Positions 55,247 through 63,988 of a stretch of 64,000 nt of DNA are shown piece after piece (positions within the stretch are counted from its first letter, which is position 1; the number at the start of each line of letters is the position of its first letter). The stretch is from contig NZ_MQUR01000015.1 in the NCBI RefSeq assembly GCF_001953875.1, forward strand, positions 35,148 through 99,147. Direction: 5' to 3'. Both the position numbers and the translations under genes were made by a program. Source of the DNA: Streptomyces amritsarensis (lineage in GTDB: Bacteria > Actinomycetota > Actinomycetes > Streptomycetales > Streptomycetaceae). The notes under the pieces were generated by a model. It did no database searches and had not been told where the DNA came from. It worked only from the letters and a program-made list of their open reading frames with translations.

Positions 55247-55391
55247 GGACCCCAGCGTGCCCGCTCGTGAGGGCCTCCGGCAGGGATTTTCGGCGCCCGT
55301 GCGGCGGGCGGCGGCCGATGGACGTCCCCTATCCTCATTCCAAGATGCGGAATACATTTTCCATTGTCGCTTCCACTCTGGGGGAGAAACC

Positions 55392-56219
55392 ATGACAGCC
55401 CATACCTCTCTGCCACGCCGGGCGGCGGCCGAGCTGATCGGGACGGCCGGCCTGCTCGTCGTCGTGATCGGCTCCGGGCTCAAGGCCGCCGAGCTCAGCC
55501 CCGACACCGGCGTCGCCCTCCTCGCGAACTCGTTGGTGTCGGCCATCGGCCTCGGGCTGATCATCACCCTCTTCGGGCCGCTGTCCGGCGCCCACCTGAA
55601 CCCGGTGGTCACCCTCACCTCATGGTGGGCCCGCCGGACCGGCGGCGAGGGACTCGGCGGCCGCGAGGTGCTCGTCTACGTCGTGGCCCAGACGGCCGGA
55701 GCCATCGGCGGCGCCGTCGTCGCGGAGGCCATGTTCGGTCGGACTCCGGGCACTTTCGCCACCCGGGTGCTCGACGGGGGCCACCTGCTCGCCGGTGAGG
55801 TTCTCGCCACCGCCGGCCTCGTCCTCGTGATCCAGGGGTTGGGGCGCACCGGGCGCGCCGGTCTCGTCCCGGCGGCGGTGGCGGCGTACATCGCGGCGGC
55901 GATCTGGTTCACCTCCTCCGGCTCCTTCGCCAACCCCGCCGGCACCATCGGCCGCAGCTTCAGCGATTCCTTCACCGGCATATCGCCCGGATCGCTGCCG
56001 GGCTTCGTCGCCGCCCAGCTCCTCGGCGGGGTCCTCGGTCTGGCGCTGGCGGCCTTCCTCTACGGGTCCCGGGCAAAGGACGCCGCCGCGCCCGGGGGCC
56101 CCGAGGTCCGCAAGGCCGAGCCGGGGCCGGGCGGAGCAGCCGTGCCGGCCGTGCTCCCCGGGGCGGGGCCGGTGGAGGGCGTCGGCCCCGACAGGACCGC
56201 GTACCAGACCATCGGTTGA
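55392..56219 (+). CDS. MIP family channel (aquaporin/glyceroporin)
   Basis: A 275-residue channel. The two pore half-helices are GAHLNPVVT (NPV, about 66-74) and SFANPAGTIGRSF (NPA, about 180-192), so the first NPA motif is altered to NPV. Six helices, then a Pro/Ala-rich C-terminal tail of about 45 residues. It conducts water, glycerol or arsenite-like solutes; no ars gene is adjacent. ATG 55392 has GGGGAGAAACC upstream. ATTCC/GGAAT arms at 55337-55353 are a weak candidate operator. Confidence 0.87.
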   Translation: MTAHTSLPRRAAAELIGTAGLLVVVIGSGLKAAELSPDTGVALLANSLVSAIGLGLIITLFGPLSGAHLNPVVTLTSWWARRTGGEGLGGREVLVYVVAQTAGAIGGAVVAEAMFGRTPGTFATRVLDGGHLLAGEVLATAGLVLVIQGLGRTGRAGLVPAAVAAYIAAAIWFTSSGSFANPAGTIGRSFSDSFTGISPGSLPGFVAAQLLGGVLGLALAAFLYGSRAKDAAAPGGPEVRKAEPGPGGAAVPAVLPGAGPVEGVGPDRTAYQTIG

Positions 56220-56232
56220 GACGCCGTCTCAG

Positions 56233-56321
56233 TTGCCCACAGGAAAAGGGGACTTGTCCACAGCCGTTTGGGTGGGTTTTGACGGCAAACGCGTGATCCG
56301 CCCTGTGGAACCTGTGGACCG
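56233..56321. promoter_or_regulatory. DnaA-box group between convergent genes
   Basis: TTGCCCACA (56233-56241) and TTGTCCACA (56254-56262, consensus) on plus; TGTGGAACC (56304-56312) and TGTGGACCG (56313-56321), degenerate boxes, on minus. The region is the 162-bp gap between the MIP channel and the MerR gene, whose 3' ends converge, so it is not a promoter region. It may be a DnaA titration site. Confidence 0.5.
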
Positions 56322-56381
56322 ATTCCGTGGAGCCGCCACGGGTCACCGCGCCGTCGGCCGTCCCCCGGCGGGGCGTCCCCC

Positions 56382-57296
56382 CTATCGGTCGCCCCGGCGC
56401 GCCAGATCGTTCATCGTCCGGGCCTGGAGCTCCCGCTCCGTCGCGGCCCGCACGAACTCCGCCACGTGGTCGGCTCCGACCAGCTCCTGCACCGCCCGTA
56501 CCGTCCCGGCCGGCAGCGCCACCGGCGAGGGCCCCGTCGGCTGCGGTCCCCCGGCCGCTCCCAGGTGCCGCTGGAGGTGCCGGGTCGCGAAGAGCCGCAT
56601 CGCCCGGGCCAGCTCCGCGTCCACGGTCTGCTGGGCCAGCGGCCGCAGCCGCCGTACCATCGTCGCCGCCTCCGCGGCGTCCGCGTCCGTGGGCGGCACC
56701 TGCCCGAGGTAGCGCGCGAAGACGTGCTCGGTGGTGAACTCCAGGAAGCGCGAGGCGATGTGCTCCACCTGCCCCCGCAGTTCCCGGAGGTGTCCGGTGA
56801 TGGCCGCGAGCGGCACCCCGGCCGCGTAGAGTTCGGCCGCCACCGCCAGCTCCTGCGGGGACGGCACCAGGAACTGGTCCGGGCGTCCCGGGATCCGCTC
56901 CAGCACGCCCAGCTCGCAGGCCTCGCTCACCGCCTCGTCGTCCGGCAGGCCGCCGAATCGTTCGTTCAGCTCGGCACGGCTGATCCGGGCCGCCTCCTCG
57001 TCGGTCCACGGCCCGTGCACCTCGGCGACCAGCCCCAGTACGCCGCCCAGCCCGCGCCCGGCGTCCCAGGCCTCCAGCAGTTCCTTGATGGAGGCCAGGG
57101 TGTAGCCGCGGTCCAGCAGGTCGGCGATCTGGCGCAGGCGCGCCAGGTGCGTGTCCCGGTAGACGTTGGAGCGGCCGCGCCGCTCCGGCTTGGGCAGCAG
57201 ACCGCGGTCCTGGTACGCGCGGATCGTGCGCACCGTCGCTCCGCTGTGGTGCGCCAGATCCTCGATCCGGTACTCGGCTACCGCCTGATCGGACAA
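56382..57296 (-). CDS. MerR family transcriptional regulator
   Basis: A 304-residue regulator. A MerR helix-turn-helix (YRIEDLAHHSGATVRTIRAYQDRGLLPKPERRGRSNVYRDTHLARL, about 9-54) is followed by a long helical effector domain. No metal-binding Cys is evident. TTG 57296 (LSDQAVAEYRI) has GGGAG upstream and is the best start, as no ATG or GTG is close. It is upstream of the MIP channel's 3' end and is not divergent to any target. Confidence 0.8.
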   Translation of the reverse strand: MSDQAVAEYRIEDLAHHSGATVRTIRAYQDRGLLPKPERRGRSNVYRDTHLARLRQIADLLDRGYTLASIKELLEAWDAGRGLGGVLGLVAEVHGPWTDEEAARISRAELNERFGGLPDDEAVSEACELGVLERIPGRPDQFLVPSPQELAVAAELYAAGVPLAAITGHLRELRGQVEHIASRFLEFTTEHVFARYLGQVPPTDADAAEAATMVRRLRPLAQQTVDAELARAMRLFATRHLQRHLGAAGGPQPTGPSPVALPAGTVRAVQELVGADHVAEFVRAATERELQARTMNDLARRGDR

Positions 57297-57512
57297 TCCC
57301 GGCTCCCTACGACATCGCGGCTCGGCCGCCCGCGCCGGCTGCGGCCCGGGCGGCAGGTGAAGCCGCAAGGTACTCGACCGCCCTGCGCAGCGAGCCCCCC
57401 TGCGAGGGATGGTACGACCGCCGGAAGGAGCGGGGTATGGCCGTGCCGAGCTCTCTCCACGCCGTACCTCAGCCGGCGACCCGGCGCGGGACGACCGGAC
57501 ACGACCCCCCGT

Positions 57513-59303
57513 TCACAGCCGGGGCTCCAGGCGTGCGATGCGCCGCAGGACGCGCGGGGTGAAGCGGGACATCCACAGGGCGCCCTTGGACTCGGGCGTG
57601 ACCGGCACCACGGCCTCGTTGCGGACCACGGCGCGCAGGATCGCGTCGGCGACCTTCTCCGGCGGGAAGTTGCGCAGGCCGTACAGCCGCGAGGAGCGTT
57701 CCTGCCGGCGCCTCTCCTCCGCCTCGTCCACCCCGGCGAAGCGCGACGTGGCGGTGATGTTGGTGTTGACGATGCCGGGGCAGATCGCGGAGACGCCGAT
57801 GGACTTCGAGGCGAGCTCCGCACGCAGGCACTCCGACAGCATCAGCACCGCGGCCTTCGAGGTGCTGTAGGCGGGCAGGGTGCGGGAAGGCAGGTAGGCC
57901 GCGGCCGAGGCGGTGTTGACGATGTGCCCGCCCTGACCGCGCTCGGCCATCTGCCTCCCGAAGATCCGGCAGCCGTGGATGACCCCCCACAGATTGACGT
58001 CCAGGACCTTCTTCCAGTCCTCGGCCGTGGTGTCGAGGAAGGATCCCGACAGGCCGATCCCGGCGTTGTTGACCAGGACGTCGACGATGCCGTACTCGGC
58101 GGCGACCTTCACCGCGAGCTTCTCCATCGCCTGCTCGTCGCTGACGTCCACGCACTCCGCCCACGCCTCACGGGCGCCGACGAGGCGGGCCATGTCGGCC
58201 GTGCGCGCCGCGCCCTCCGCGTCCCGGTCCACGGCCACCACCCGTGCCCCCGCCTCGGCGAAGGCGAAGGCGGTGGCCCGGCCGATGCCGCTGGCCGCGC
58301 CGGTGATCAGGACCAGCTGGCCGCCGAAGCGGTCGGCGTACTTCGCCGGGGCCTTCTGCCCGAGTGCCCGCGAGGTCGGCTCCTCCCGGGCCGAGACGAA
58401 GTCGGCGATCCAGGAGGCCAGCTGGTCGGGCCGGGTGCGGGGTATCCAGTGCTTGGCGGGCAGGGTCCGCCGCAGCAGGTCCGGCGCCCACCGCTCCAGG
58501 CCGTCGTAGAGCCGCTCGGACAAGAACGCGTCCCCGGTCGGGGTGATCAGCTGCACCGGTACGTGGGCGTAGGCGTCGGCGCGCGGTCGGCGCAGCCTCG
58601 GGCGGACGTTGTCACGGTAGAGCCAGGCGCCGTGCGCCGCGTCGGAGGGCAGTGAGGCCGTCGGGTAGGAGCCGGCCGGCACCTTCTCGACGCGCTGCAG
58701 CATCGCGGGCCACCTCTTGCCCAGCGGTCCGCGCCAGGCGAGCTCCGGCAGCACGGGCGTGTGCAGCATGTAGACGTACCAGGACTTGGCGCCCTGTCCG
58801 AGGAGCTGCGCCGCCGCACGCGGGGTCGGCCGCGCCATGCGCTTCTTGATCCAGTGCCCGAAGTGGTCCAGGGACGGCCCGGACATCGAGGTGAAGGAGG
58901 CGATGCGCCCCTCCGTACGGCCGACCGTCGCGAACTCCCAGCCCTGCACGGAACCCCAGTCGTGGCCGACCAGGTGCACCGGCCGGTCCGGACTGACCGC
59001 GTCGGCCACCGCGAGGAAGTCGTCGGTCAGCTTCTCCAGGGTGAAGCCGCCGCGCAGCGGCTGCGGCGCGGTGGAGCGCCCGTGGCCGCGTACGTCGTAC
59101 AGCACGACGTGGAAGCGGGTCGCGAGCCGCTCGGCGACCTCCGTCCAGACCTCCTTGCTGTCCGGGTAGCCGTGCACCAGCAGCACGGTCGGGCGGCCCT
59201 TCTCGCCGAGTTCGACCACGCACAGCTCGATCCCGCCGGTGCGCACCCAGCGCTCCCGCGCACCCGCGAGCTCCGCCGCTCCTGCTCCACTCATGCCGCT
59301 CAT
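57513..59303 (-). CDS. Alpha/beta-hydrolase-SDR fusion oxidoreductase
   Basis: A 596-residue two-domain protein. The N-terminal alpha/beta hydrolase (about 1-305) has HGYP (44-47) and nucleophile motif GHDWGS with D115, as in epoxide-hydrolase-like enzymes. The C-terminal short-chain dehydrogenase (about 325-596) has TGAASGIG (334-341), NNAG (412-415) and YSTSK (479-483), a complete NAD(P) and catalytic set. ATG 59303 overlaps the TGA of the M24 gene (ATGA), so the two are translationally coupled. Substrate unknown, probably a hydrophobic alcohol or ester. Confidence 0.88.
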   Translation of the reverse strand: MSGMSGAGAAELAGARERWVRTGGIELCVVELGEKGRPTVLLVHGYPDSKEVWTEVAERLATRFHVVLYDVRGHGRSTAPQPLRGGFTLEKLTDDFLAVADAVSPDRPVHLVGHDWGSVQGWEFATVGRTEGRIASFTSMSGPSLDHFGHWIKKRMARPTPRAAAQLLGQGAKSWYVYMLHTPVLPELAWRGPLGKRWPAMLQRVEKVPAGSYPTASLPSDAAHGAWLYRDNVRPRLRRPRADAYAHVPVQLITPTGDAFLSERLYDGLERWAPDLLRRTLPAKHWIPRTRPDQLASWIADFVSAREEPTSRALGQKAPAKYADRFGGQLVLITGAASGIGRATAFAFAEAGARVVAVDRDAEGAARTADMARLVGAREAWAECVDVSDEQAMEKLAVKVAAEYGIVDVLVNNAGIGLSGSFLDTTAEDWKKVLDVNLWGVIHGCRIFGRQMAERGQGGHIVNTASAAAYLPSRTLPAYSTSKAAVLMLSECLRAELASKSIGVSAICPGIVNTNITATSRFAGVDEAEERRRQERSSRLYGLRNFPPEKVADAILRAVVRNEAVVPVTPESKGALWMSRFTPRVLRRIARLEPRL

Positions 59304-60172
59304 GCTGCCTTCTCCTCCTCGGCCCAGCGCCGCACGTGCGGCAGGTCGTCGTCGAGCCAGAACGCGCTCTCCTCGGGGTCCCGTGAGTCGGTGACCACGA
59401 GGATCTCCTCGAACTTCGCGCCGGTGCCCCGGAAGCCCAGATGCGGTTCCACCGCCCACAGGCCGGGCTGCGGCGGGTGGTCGGAGAAGTGGTACGGGCT
59501 CCACAGCGGGGACCAGCCCTCACGGTGCCCGTGCAGGGCGTCACCGGCCAGCCCCTTGAGGGACTGGGTGCCGAAGCCGAACACCGTCGGCGACCAGCGC
59601 CGCTCCCGCACCCGGTCGATCTTGTGGGCGATCACGCCGAAGGGGTAGGCGCGGTGCCGGTTGGCGTACCCCTGCCGGTTCATCAGCCGCTCGACGTCCT
59701 CGTAGATCTCGCGCAGGGAGCGGCGCTCGCGCACCTGCTCCAGGATCAGCGCCCGGTGGGCCTGCAGATCGGCCATCAGCCGGTCCTGCACCGGATTCAG
59801 GCCGAGGCTGCCCGAGTATCCGATGTCGGCCGAGAAGCCCTTGTAGACCGGCGCCATGTCGAGGATGAACGGCATGCCCGGCTCCAGCCGCCGGTTGGTC
59901 GGGAAGAACTGCAGCGGGATCCGGAAGTTCGCGAAGGCGGTGCGGTCCCCGAACCAGGCGAACGGCAGGTGGAACCAGTCCCGCACCCCACGCTCGCGCA
60001 GCCACTCGCGCTGCATGCGCGCGGCCTCGCGCTCGGTCACTCCGGGCCGCAGTCGGGCCGCGACGGCCTCGGCGCACTCGTAGGAGAGGCGCTGCACCTC
60101 TCTGAAACCGTTCAGGTCGGCGCAGAGCCGTCCGGAGTGCCGCGCGGTGCGTTGCCTGGTGTCCCCAGCCAT
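59300..60172 (-). CDS. M24 family metallopeptidase-like protein
   Basis: A 290-residue pita-bread-fold protein. Metal-ligand positions are visible: D106 and D117 (LDMAPVYKGFSADIG), a His in DALHGHREGWS, and E242 (VEPHLG) and E256 (KFEEILVVTD). It is related to Xaa-Pro peptidases/creatinases; substrate unknown. ATG 60172 is used. It is coupled to the fusion oxidoreductase downstream, so they may act on the same substrate. Confidence 0.85.
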   Translation of the reverse strand: MAGDTRQRTARHSGRLCADLNGFREVQRLSYECAEAVAARLRPGVTEREAARMQREWLRERGVRDWFHLPFAWFGDRTAFANFRIPLQFFPTNRRLEPGMPFILDMAPVYKGFSADIGYSGSLGLNPVQDRLMADLQAHRALILEQVRERRSLREIYEDVERLMNRQGYANRHRAYPFGVIAHKIDRVRERRWSPTVFGFGTQSLKGLAGDALHGHREGWSPLWSPYHFSDHPPQPGLWAVEPHLGFRGTGAKFEEILVVTDSRDPEESAFWLDDDLPHVRRWAEEEKAA

Positions 60173-60268
60173 GTCAGCCCGTCCATCCGTGTAGCCGTAC
60201 GCGCCCGTAAGTTGACACTGATGAATGTGACAATGACCGGAGATCACGTCAAGGGTCGTGCGGGGACC

Positions 60269-60293
60269 TGTGGACAAAGTTGTCCGGTCCACA
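60269..60293. promoter_or_regulatory. Two facing DnaA boxes in a divergent promoter region
   Basis: TGTGGACAA (60269-60277) is the consensus TTGTCCACA on minus; CGGTCCACA (60285-60293) is a degenerate box on plus. They face each other across GGACAA-AG-TTGTCC. The region separates the M24 gene (start 60172) from the ABC operon (start 60390). Confidence 0.5.
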
Positions 60294-60389
60294 TCAGCCT
60301 CCAGTACGGGCATGTACGCCTGAAGGCGGAGACGGGATCCAGCTCCAGGTCTGACGCCGCGCGAGAGCCGCGCCACTAACGTCGGATCC

Positions 60390-61379
60390 GTGACTGTCAT
60401 CGCGACTGAAAGCCTGAGCAAGCGGTACCCCCGAGTGACCGCCCTCGACCGGCTCTCCCTGGACATCGGCCCCGGCGTGACCGGGCTCGTGGGCGCCAAC
60501 GGAGCCGGCAAGTCCACGCTGATCAAGATTCTGCTGGGACTGTCCCCCGCCACCGAGGGCAGCGCCGCCGTGCTCGGCCTCGACGTCAATACGCATGGCA
60601 GCGCCATCCGTGAACGCGTCGGATACATGCCCGAACACGACTGCCTGCCACCCGACGTCTCGGCCACCGAGTTCGTCGTCCACATGGCGCGCATGTCCGG
60701 GCTGCCGCCGACCGCGGCCCGCGAGCGCACCGCCGACACCCTGCGCCACGTCGGGCTGTACGAGGAGCGCTACCGTCCCATCGGCGGCTACTCCACCGGC
60801 ATGAAGCAGCGCGTCAAGCTCGCCCAGGCGCTCGTCCACGACCCCCAGCTGGTCCTCCTCGACGAGCCGACCAACGGCCTGGACCCGGTCGGCCGCGACG
60901 AGATGCTCGGTTTGATCCGCCGGGTCTACACCGATTTCGGCATCTCCGTCCTGGTCACCTCCCACCTCCTCGGCGAGCTGGAGAGGACCTGCGACCACGT
61001 CGTGGTCGTCGACGGCGGCAAGCTGCTGCGCTCCAGCTCCACCAGCGACTTCACGCAGACCACCGCGACCCTCGCGGTCGAGGTCACCGACTCCGACGCC
61101 CACCCGGACGGCACCACCGCGCTGCGCAAGGCACTGACCGAGGCGGGCCTGACCCTGCACGCCGGCGCGGAGCAGGGCCTGCCCGGCGCCGGCCACATCC
61201 TCCTCGTCGAGGCCACCGGCGAGCACACCTACGACACCATCCGCGACACCGTCGCGGAGCTGGGCATCGGCCTGGTCCGGATGGAGCAGCGCCGCCACCA
61301 CATCGCGGAGGTCTTCCGCGACAACGACCAGCCCGCGTACACCGCTCAGCAGAAGGGAGCCGGTTCCGATGGCGCCTGA
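60390..61379 (+). CDS. ABC transporter ATP-binding protein
   Basis: A 329-residue CcmA-type ATPase: Walker A GANGAGKST (about 35-43), signature YSTGMKQRVKLAQ and Walker B LVLLDEPTNGLDP. The C-terminal extension is typical of exporters. TAACGT at 60377-60382 ends 7 nt before GTG 60390, a leaderless pattern. First gene of an ATPase-permease-ATPase-permease operon; it overlaps the next gene by 11 nt. Confidence 0.92.
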   Translation: MTVIATESLSKRYPRVTALDRLSLDIGPGVTGLVGANGAGKSTLIKILLGLSPATEGSAAVLGLDVNTHGSAIRERVGYMPEHDCLPPDVSATEFVVHMARMSGLPPTAARERTADTLRHVGLYEERYRPIGGYSTGMKQRVKLAQALVHDPQLVLLDEPTNGLDPVGRDEMLGLIRRVYTDFGISVLVTSHLLGELERTCDHVVVVDGGKLLRSSSTSDFTQTTATLAVEVTDSDAHPDGTTALRKALTEAGLTLHAGAEQGLPGAGHILLVEATGEHTYDTIRDTVAELGIGLVRMEQRRHHIAEVFRDNDQPAYTAQQKGAGSDGA

Positions 61380-62256
61380 GACCTCGACGCAGATCCACAA
61401 CATCGGCTACCGGTCCTACGACGGACCCCGGCTCGGCCGCGCCTACGCCCGCACGTCGCTGTTCTCGCAGTCCCTGCGCGGCGCCTACGGGCTCGGCCGG
61501 TCCGCCAAGTCCAAGGTCCTGCCGATGCTGCTCTTCGCCGTGATGTGCGTCCCGGCGCTCATCATCGTCGCGGTGGCCATCGCGGTGCCCGGCTCCACGG
61601 ACCTGCCGATCAAGTACACGACGTACGCCCTGACCACCCAGGTGGTCATCGGCCTCTACCTCGCCTCCCAGGCGCCGCAGTCCGTCTCGCGGGACCTGCG
61701 CTTCAAGACGGTCCCGCTCTACTTCTCGCGGCCCATCGAGCGCGTCGACTACGTCGTGGCCAAGTACGCGGCCATGGCCTCGGCCATGTTCATCCTCACC
61801 GCGACCCCGCTGCTGATCATGTGGATCGGCGCGCTCCTGGCGAAGTTCGACTTCGCCGACCAGACCAAGGGATTCGGGCAGGGACTCGTGTCGGTTCTGC
61901 TGCTCTCGCTGCTCTTCTCCGGGATCGGCCTGGTGATGGCCGCGCTCACCCCGCGCCGCGGGTTCGGCGTCGCCGCGATCATCGCAGTGCTCCTGATCCC
62001 CTACGGCGCGGTCACCGCGGTGCAGGGCATCGCCTACAGCACCGGGAACGCCGGAGCCATCGACTGGATGGGCCTGTTCTCCCCGATCACCCTGATCGAC
62101 GGCGTGCAGACCGCGTTCCTCGGCGCCACCTCCGCCTTCCCCGGCGGTGAGGGCCCCTCGGCCGGCATCGGCTTCGTCTACCTGCTCGTCGCCCTCGGCC
62201 TGATCGCCGGCTCCTACGCCGCCCTGATGGCCCGCTACCGGAAGGCCGGGCTGTGA
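61369..62256 (+). CDS. ABC transporter permease
   Basis: A 295-residue ABC-2-type permease with six helices, including the long N-terminal segment YRSYDGPRLGRAYARTSLFSQSLRGAYGLGR typical of the family. It starts inside the upstream ATPase gene and shares GTGA with the next gene, so the four genes are translationally coupled. Substrate unknown. Confidence 0.88.
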   Translation: MAPETSTQIHNIGYRSYDGPRLGRAYARTSLFSQSLRGAYGLGRSAKSKVLPMLLFAVMCVPALIIVAVAIAVPGSTDLPIKYTTYALTTQVVIGLYLASQAPQSVSRDLRFKTVPLYFSRPIERVDYVVAKYAAMASAMFILTATPLLIMWIGALLAKFDFADQTKGFGQGLVSVLLLSLLFSGIGLVMAALTPRRGFGVAAIIAVLLIPYGAVTAVQGIAYSTGNAGAIDWMGLFSPITLIDGVQTAFLGATSAFPGGEGPSAGIGFVYLLVALGLIAGSYAALMARYRKAGL

Positions 62257-63164
62257 CCACCATCGACATCGACCACACCTCCCGCTGGTTCGGGAACGTC
62301 GTCGCCGTCAACGACGTGACCATGCGCATCGGTCCCGGCGTCACGGGACTGCTGGGCCCCAACGGCGCCGGCAAGTCCACCCTCATCAACATGATGGGCG
62401 GCTTCCTCGCGCCCTCCACGGGCACCGTCACCCTCGACGGCGCCCCGATCTGGCGCAACGAGCAGATCTACAAGCACGTGGGCGTCGTGCCCGAGCGTGA
62501 GGCGATGTACGACTTCCTCACCGGCCGTGAGTTCGTCGTCGCCAACGCCGAGCTCCACGGACTCGACGACGCGGCCGCGCAGCGCGCCCTCGCGACCGTC
62601 GAGATGGAGTACGCGCAGGACCGCAAGATCTCCACCTACTCCAAGGGCATGCGCCAGCGCGTCAAGATGGCGTCCGCGCTCGTCCACGACCCGTCCGTAC
62701 TGCTCCTGGACGAGCCGTTCAACGGCATGGACCCCCGCCAGCGCATGCAGCTGATGGACCTGCTGCGACGCATGGGCCACGAAGGACGCACCGTCCTGTT
62801 CTCCTCCCACATCCTGGAGGAGGTCGAGCAGCTCGCCTCGCACATCGAGGTGGTCGTGGCCGGCCGGCACGCCGCCTCCGGCGACTTCCGCAAGATCCGC
62901 CGCCTCATGACGGACCGCCCGCACCGCTACCTGGTCCGCTCCTCCGACGACCGGTCGCTCGCCGCAGCCCTGATCGCCGACCCCTCCACGGCCGGCATCG
63001 AGGTGGACGTGAAGGAGGGCGCACTGCGCATCCAGGCCGTCGACTTCGGCCGCTTCACCGAGCTGCTGCCCCTGGTGGCCCGTCAGCACGGCATCCGACT
63101 GCTGACGGTCTCGCCCTCCGACGAGTCCCTCGAGTCGGTCTTCTCCTACCTCGTCACGGCCTGA
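62253..63164 (+). CDS. ABC transporter ATP-binding protein
   Basis: A 303-residue ATPase with Walker A GPNGAGKST, signature YSKGMRQRVKMA and Walker B LLLDEPFNGMDP (Met replaces the usual Leu). A second copy in the operon, related to the first. GTG 62253 overlaps the TGA of the permease (GTGA). Confidence 0.92.
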   Translation: MTTIDIDHTSRWFGNVVAVNDVTMRIGPGVTGLLGPNGAGKSTLINMMGGFLAPSTGTVTLDGAPIWRNEQIYKHVGVVPEREAMYDFLTGREFVVANAELHGLDDAAAQRALATVEMEYAQDRKISTYSKGMRQRVKMASALVHDPSVLLLDEPFNGMDPRQRMQLMDLLRRMGHEGRTVLFSSHILEEVEQLASHIEVVVAGRHAASGDFRKIRRLMTDRPHRYLVRSSDDRSLAAALIADPSTAGIEVDVKEGALRIQAVDFGRFTELLPLVARQHGIRLLTVSPSDESLESVFSYLVTA

Positions 63165-63179
63165 AAGGAGCTGGCACCC

Positions 63180-63905
63180 ATGTACGTGTACGACCCCACC
63201 GTTGCCCGGCTCACCTACCGGGCCCTGCTCGGTCGGCGCCGCGCGCTGATCCTCTTCGCACTGCCCGCCCTGCTGATCGTCATCGCCTGCGTCGTCCGTG
63301 CCTTCGTCGGTGTGGACGACAAGGTCGCTGCCGACCTCCTCGGGGGCTTCGCCCTCGCCACGATGGTCCCGCTGATCGGTGTCATCGCCGGCACCGGCGC
63401 CATCGGACCCGAGATCGACGACGGTTCCATCGTCTATCTGCTGGCCAAGCCGGTGAAGCGGCCGAAGATCATCATGACCAAGCTGATCGTTGCGATCGCC
63501 GTCACCATGGCCTTCTCCGCGATCCCGACCCTCATCGCCGGATTCATCCTCAACGGCAACGGCCAGCAGATCGCCGTCGCCTACACGATCGCCGCACTCG
63601 TGGCCTCGATCGCCTACAGCGCCCTCTTCCTGCTGCTGGGCACGGTCAGCCGGCACGCGGTCGTCTTCGGCCTCGTCTACGCCCTGATCTGGGAGTCGCT
63701 CTTCGGCAGCCTGGTCTCGGGGGCCAAGACCCTCAGCGTCCAGCAGTGGGCCCTGGCCCTGGCCGAGAAGGTTGCCGGGGAGGGGTACGTCGACGCCACG
63801 GTGGCTCTCCCGACAGCGTCGGTCCTGCTCGTCGTGGTCACGGTCGGGGCCACCGTCTACGCAGGCCAGAAGCTGCGCCGCCTGACGCTGGCGGGCGAGG
63901 AGTAG
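63180..63905 (+). CDS. ABC transporter permease
   Basis: A 241-residue ABC-2 permease with six helices (YRALLGRRRALILFALPALLIVIACVV first). It lies 15 nt after the second ATPase with GAAAGGAG upstream and pairs with it. Last gene of the operon, followed by a strong terminator. Confidence 0.9.
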   Translation: MYVYDPTVARLTYRALLGRRRALILFALPALLIVIACVVRAFVGVDDKVAADLLGGFALATMVPLIGVIAGTGAIGPEIDDGSIVYLLAKPVKRPKIIMTKLIVAIAVTMAFSAIPTLIAGFILNGNGQQIAVAYTIAALVASIAYSALFLLLGTVSRHAVVFGLVYALIWESLFGSLVSGAKTLSVQQWALALAEKVAGEGYVDATVALPTASVLLVVVTVGATVYAGQKLRRLTLAGEE

Positions 63906-63928
63906 GACCGGCCGCAGCGCTCGCGCGC

Positions 63929-63966
63929 CTGTGCCCCGCCCGGCCCACCGGCCGGGCGGGGCACAG
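63929..63966 (+). terminator. Terminator of the ABC operon
   Basis: 17-bp perfect stem (63929-63945 and 63950-63966) with loop CACC, 23 nt after the stop at 63905. Confidence 0.9.
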
Positions 63967-63988
63967 CTTTGCGGGTCATCATCGGTGC

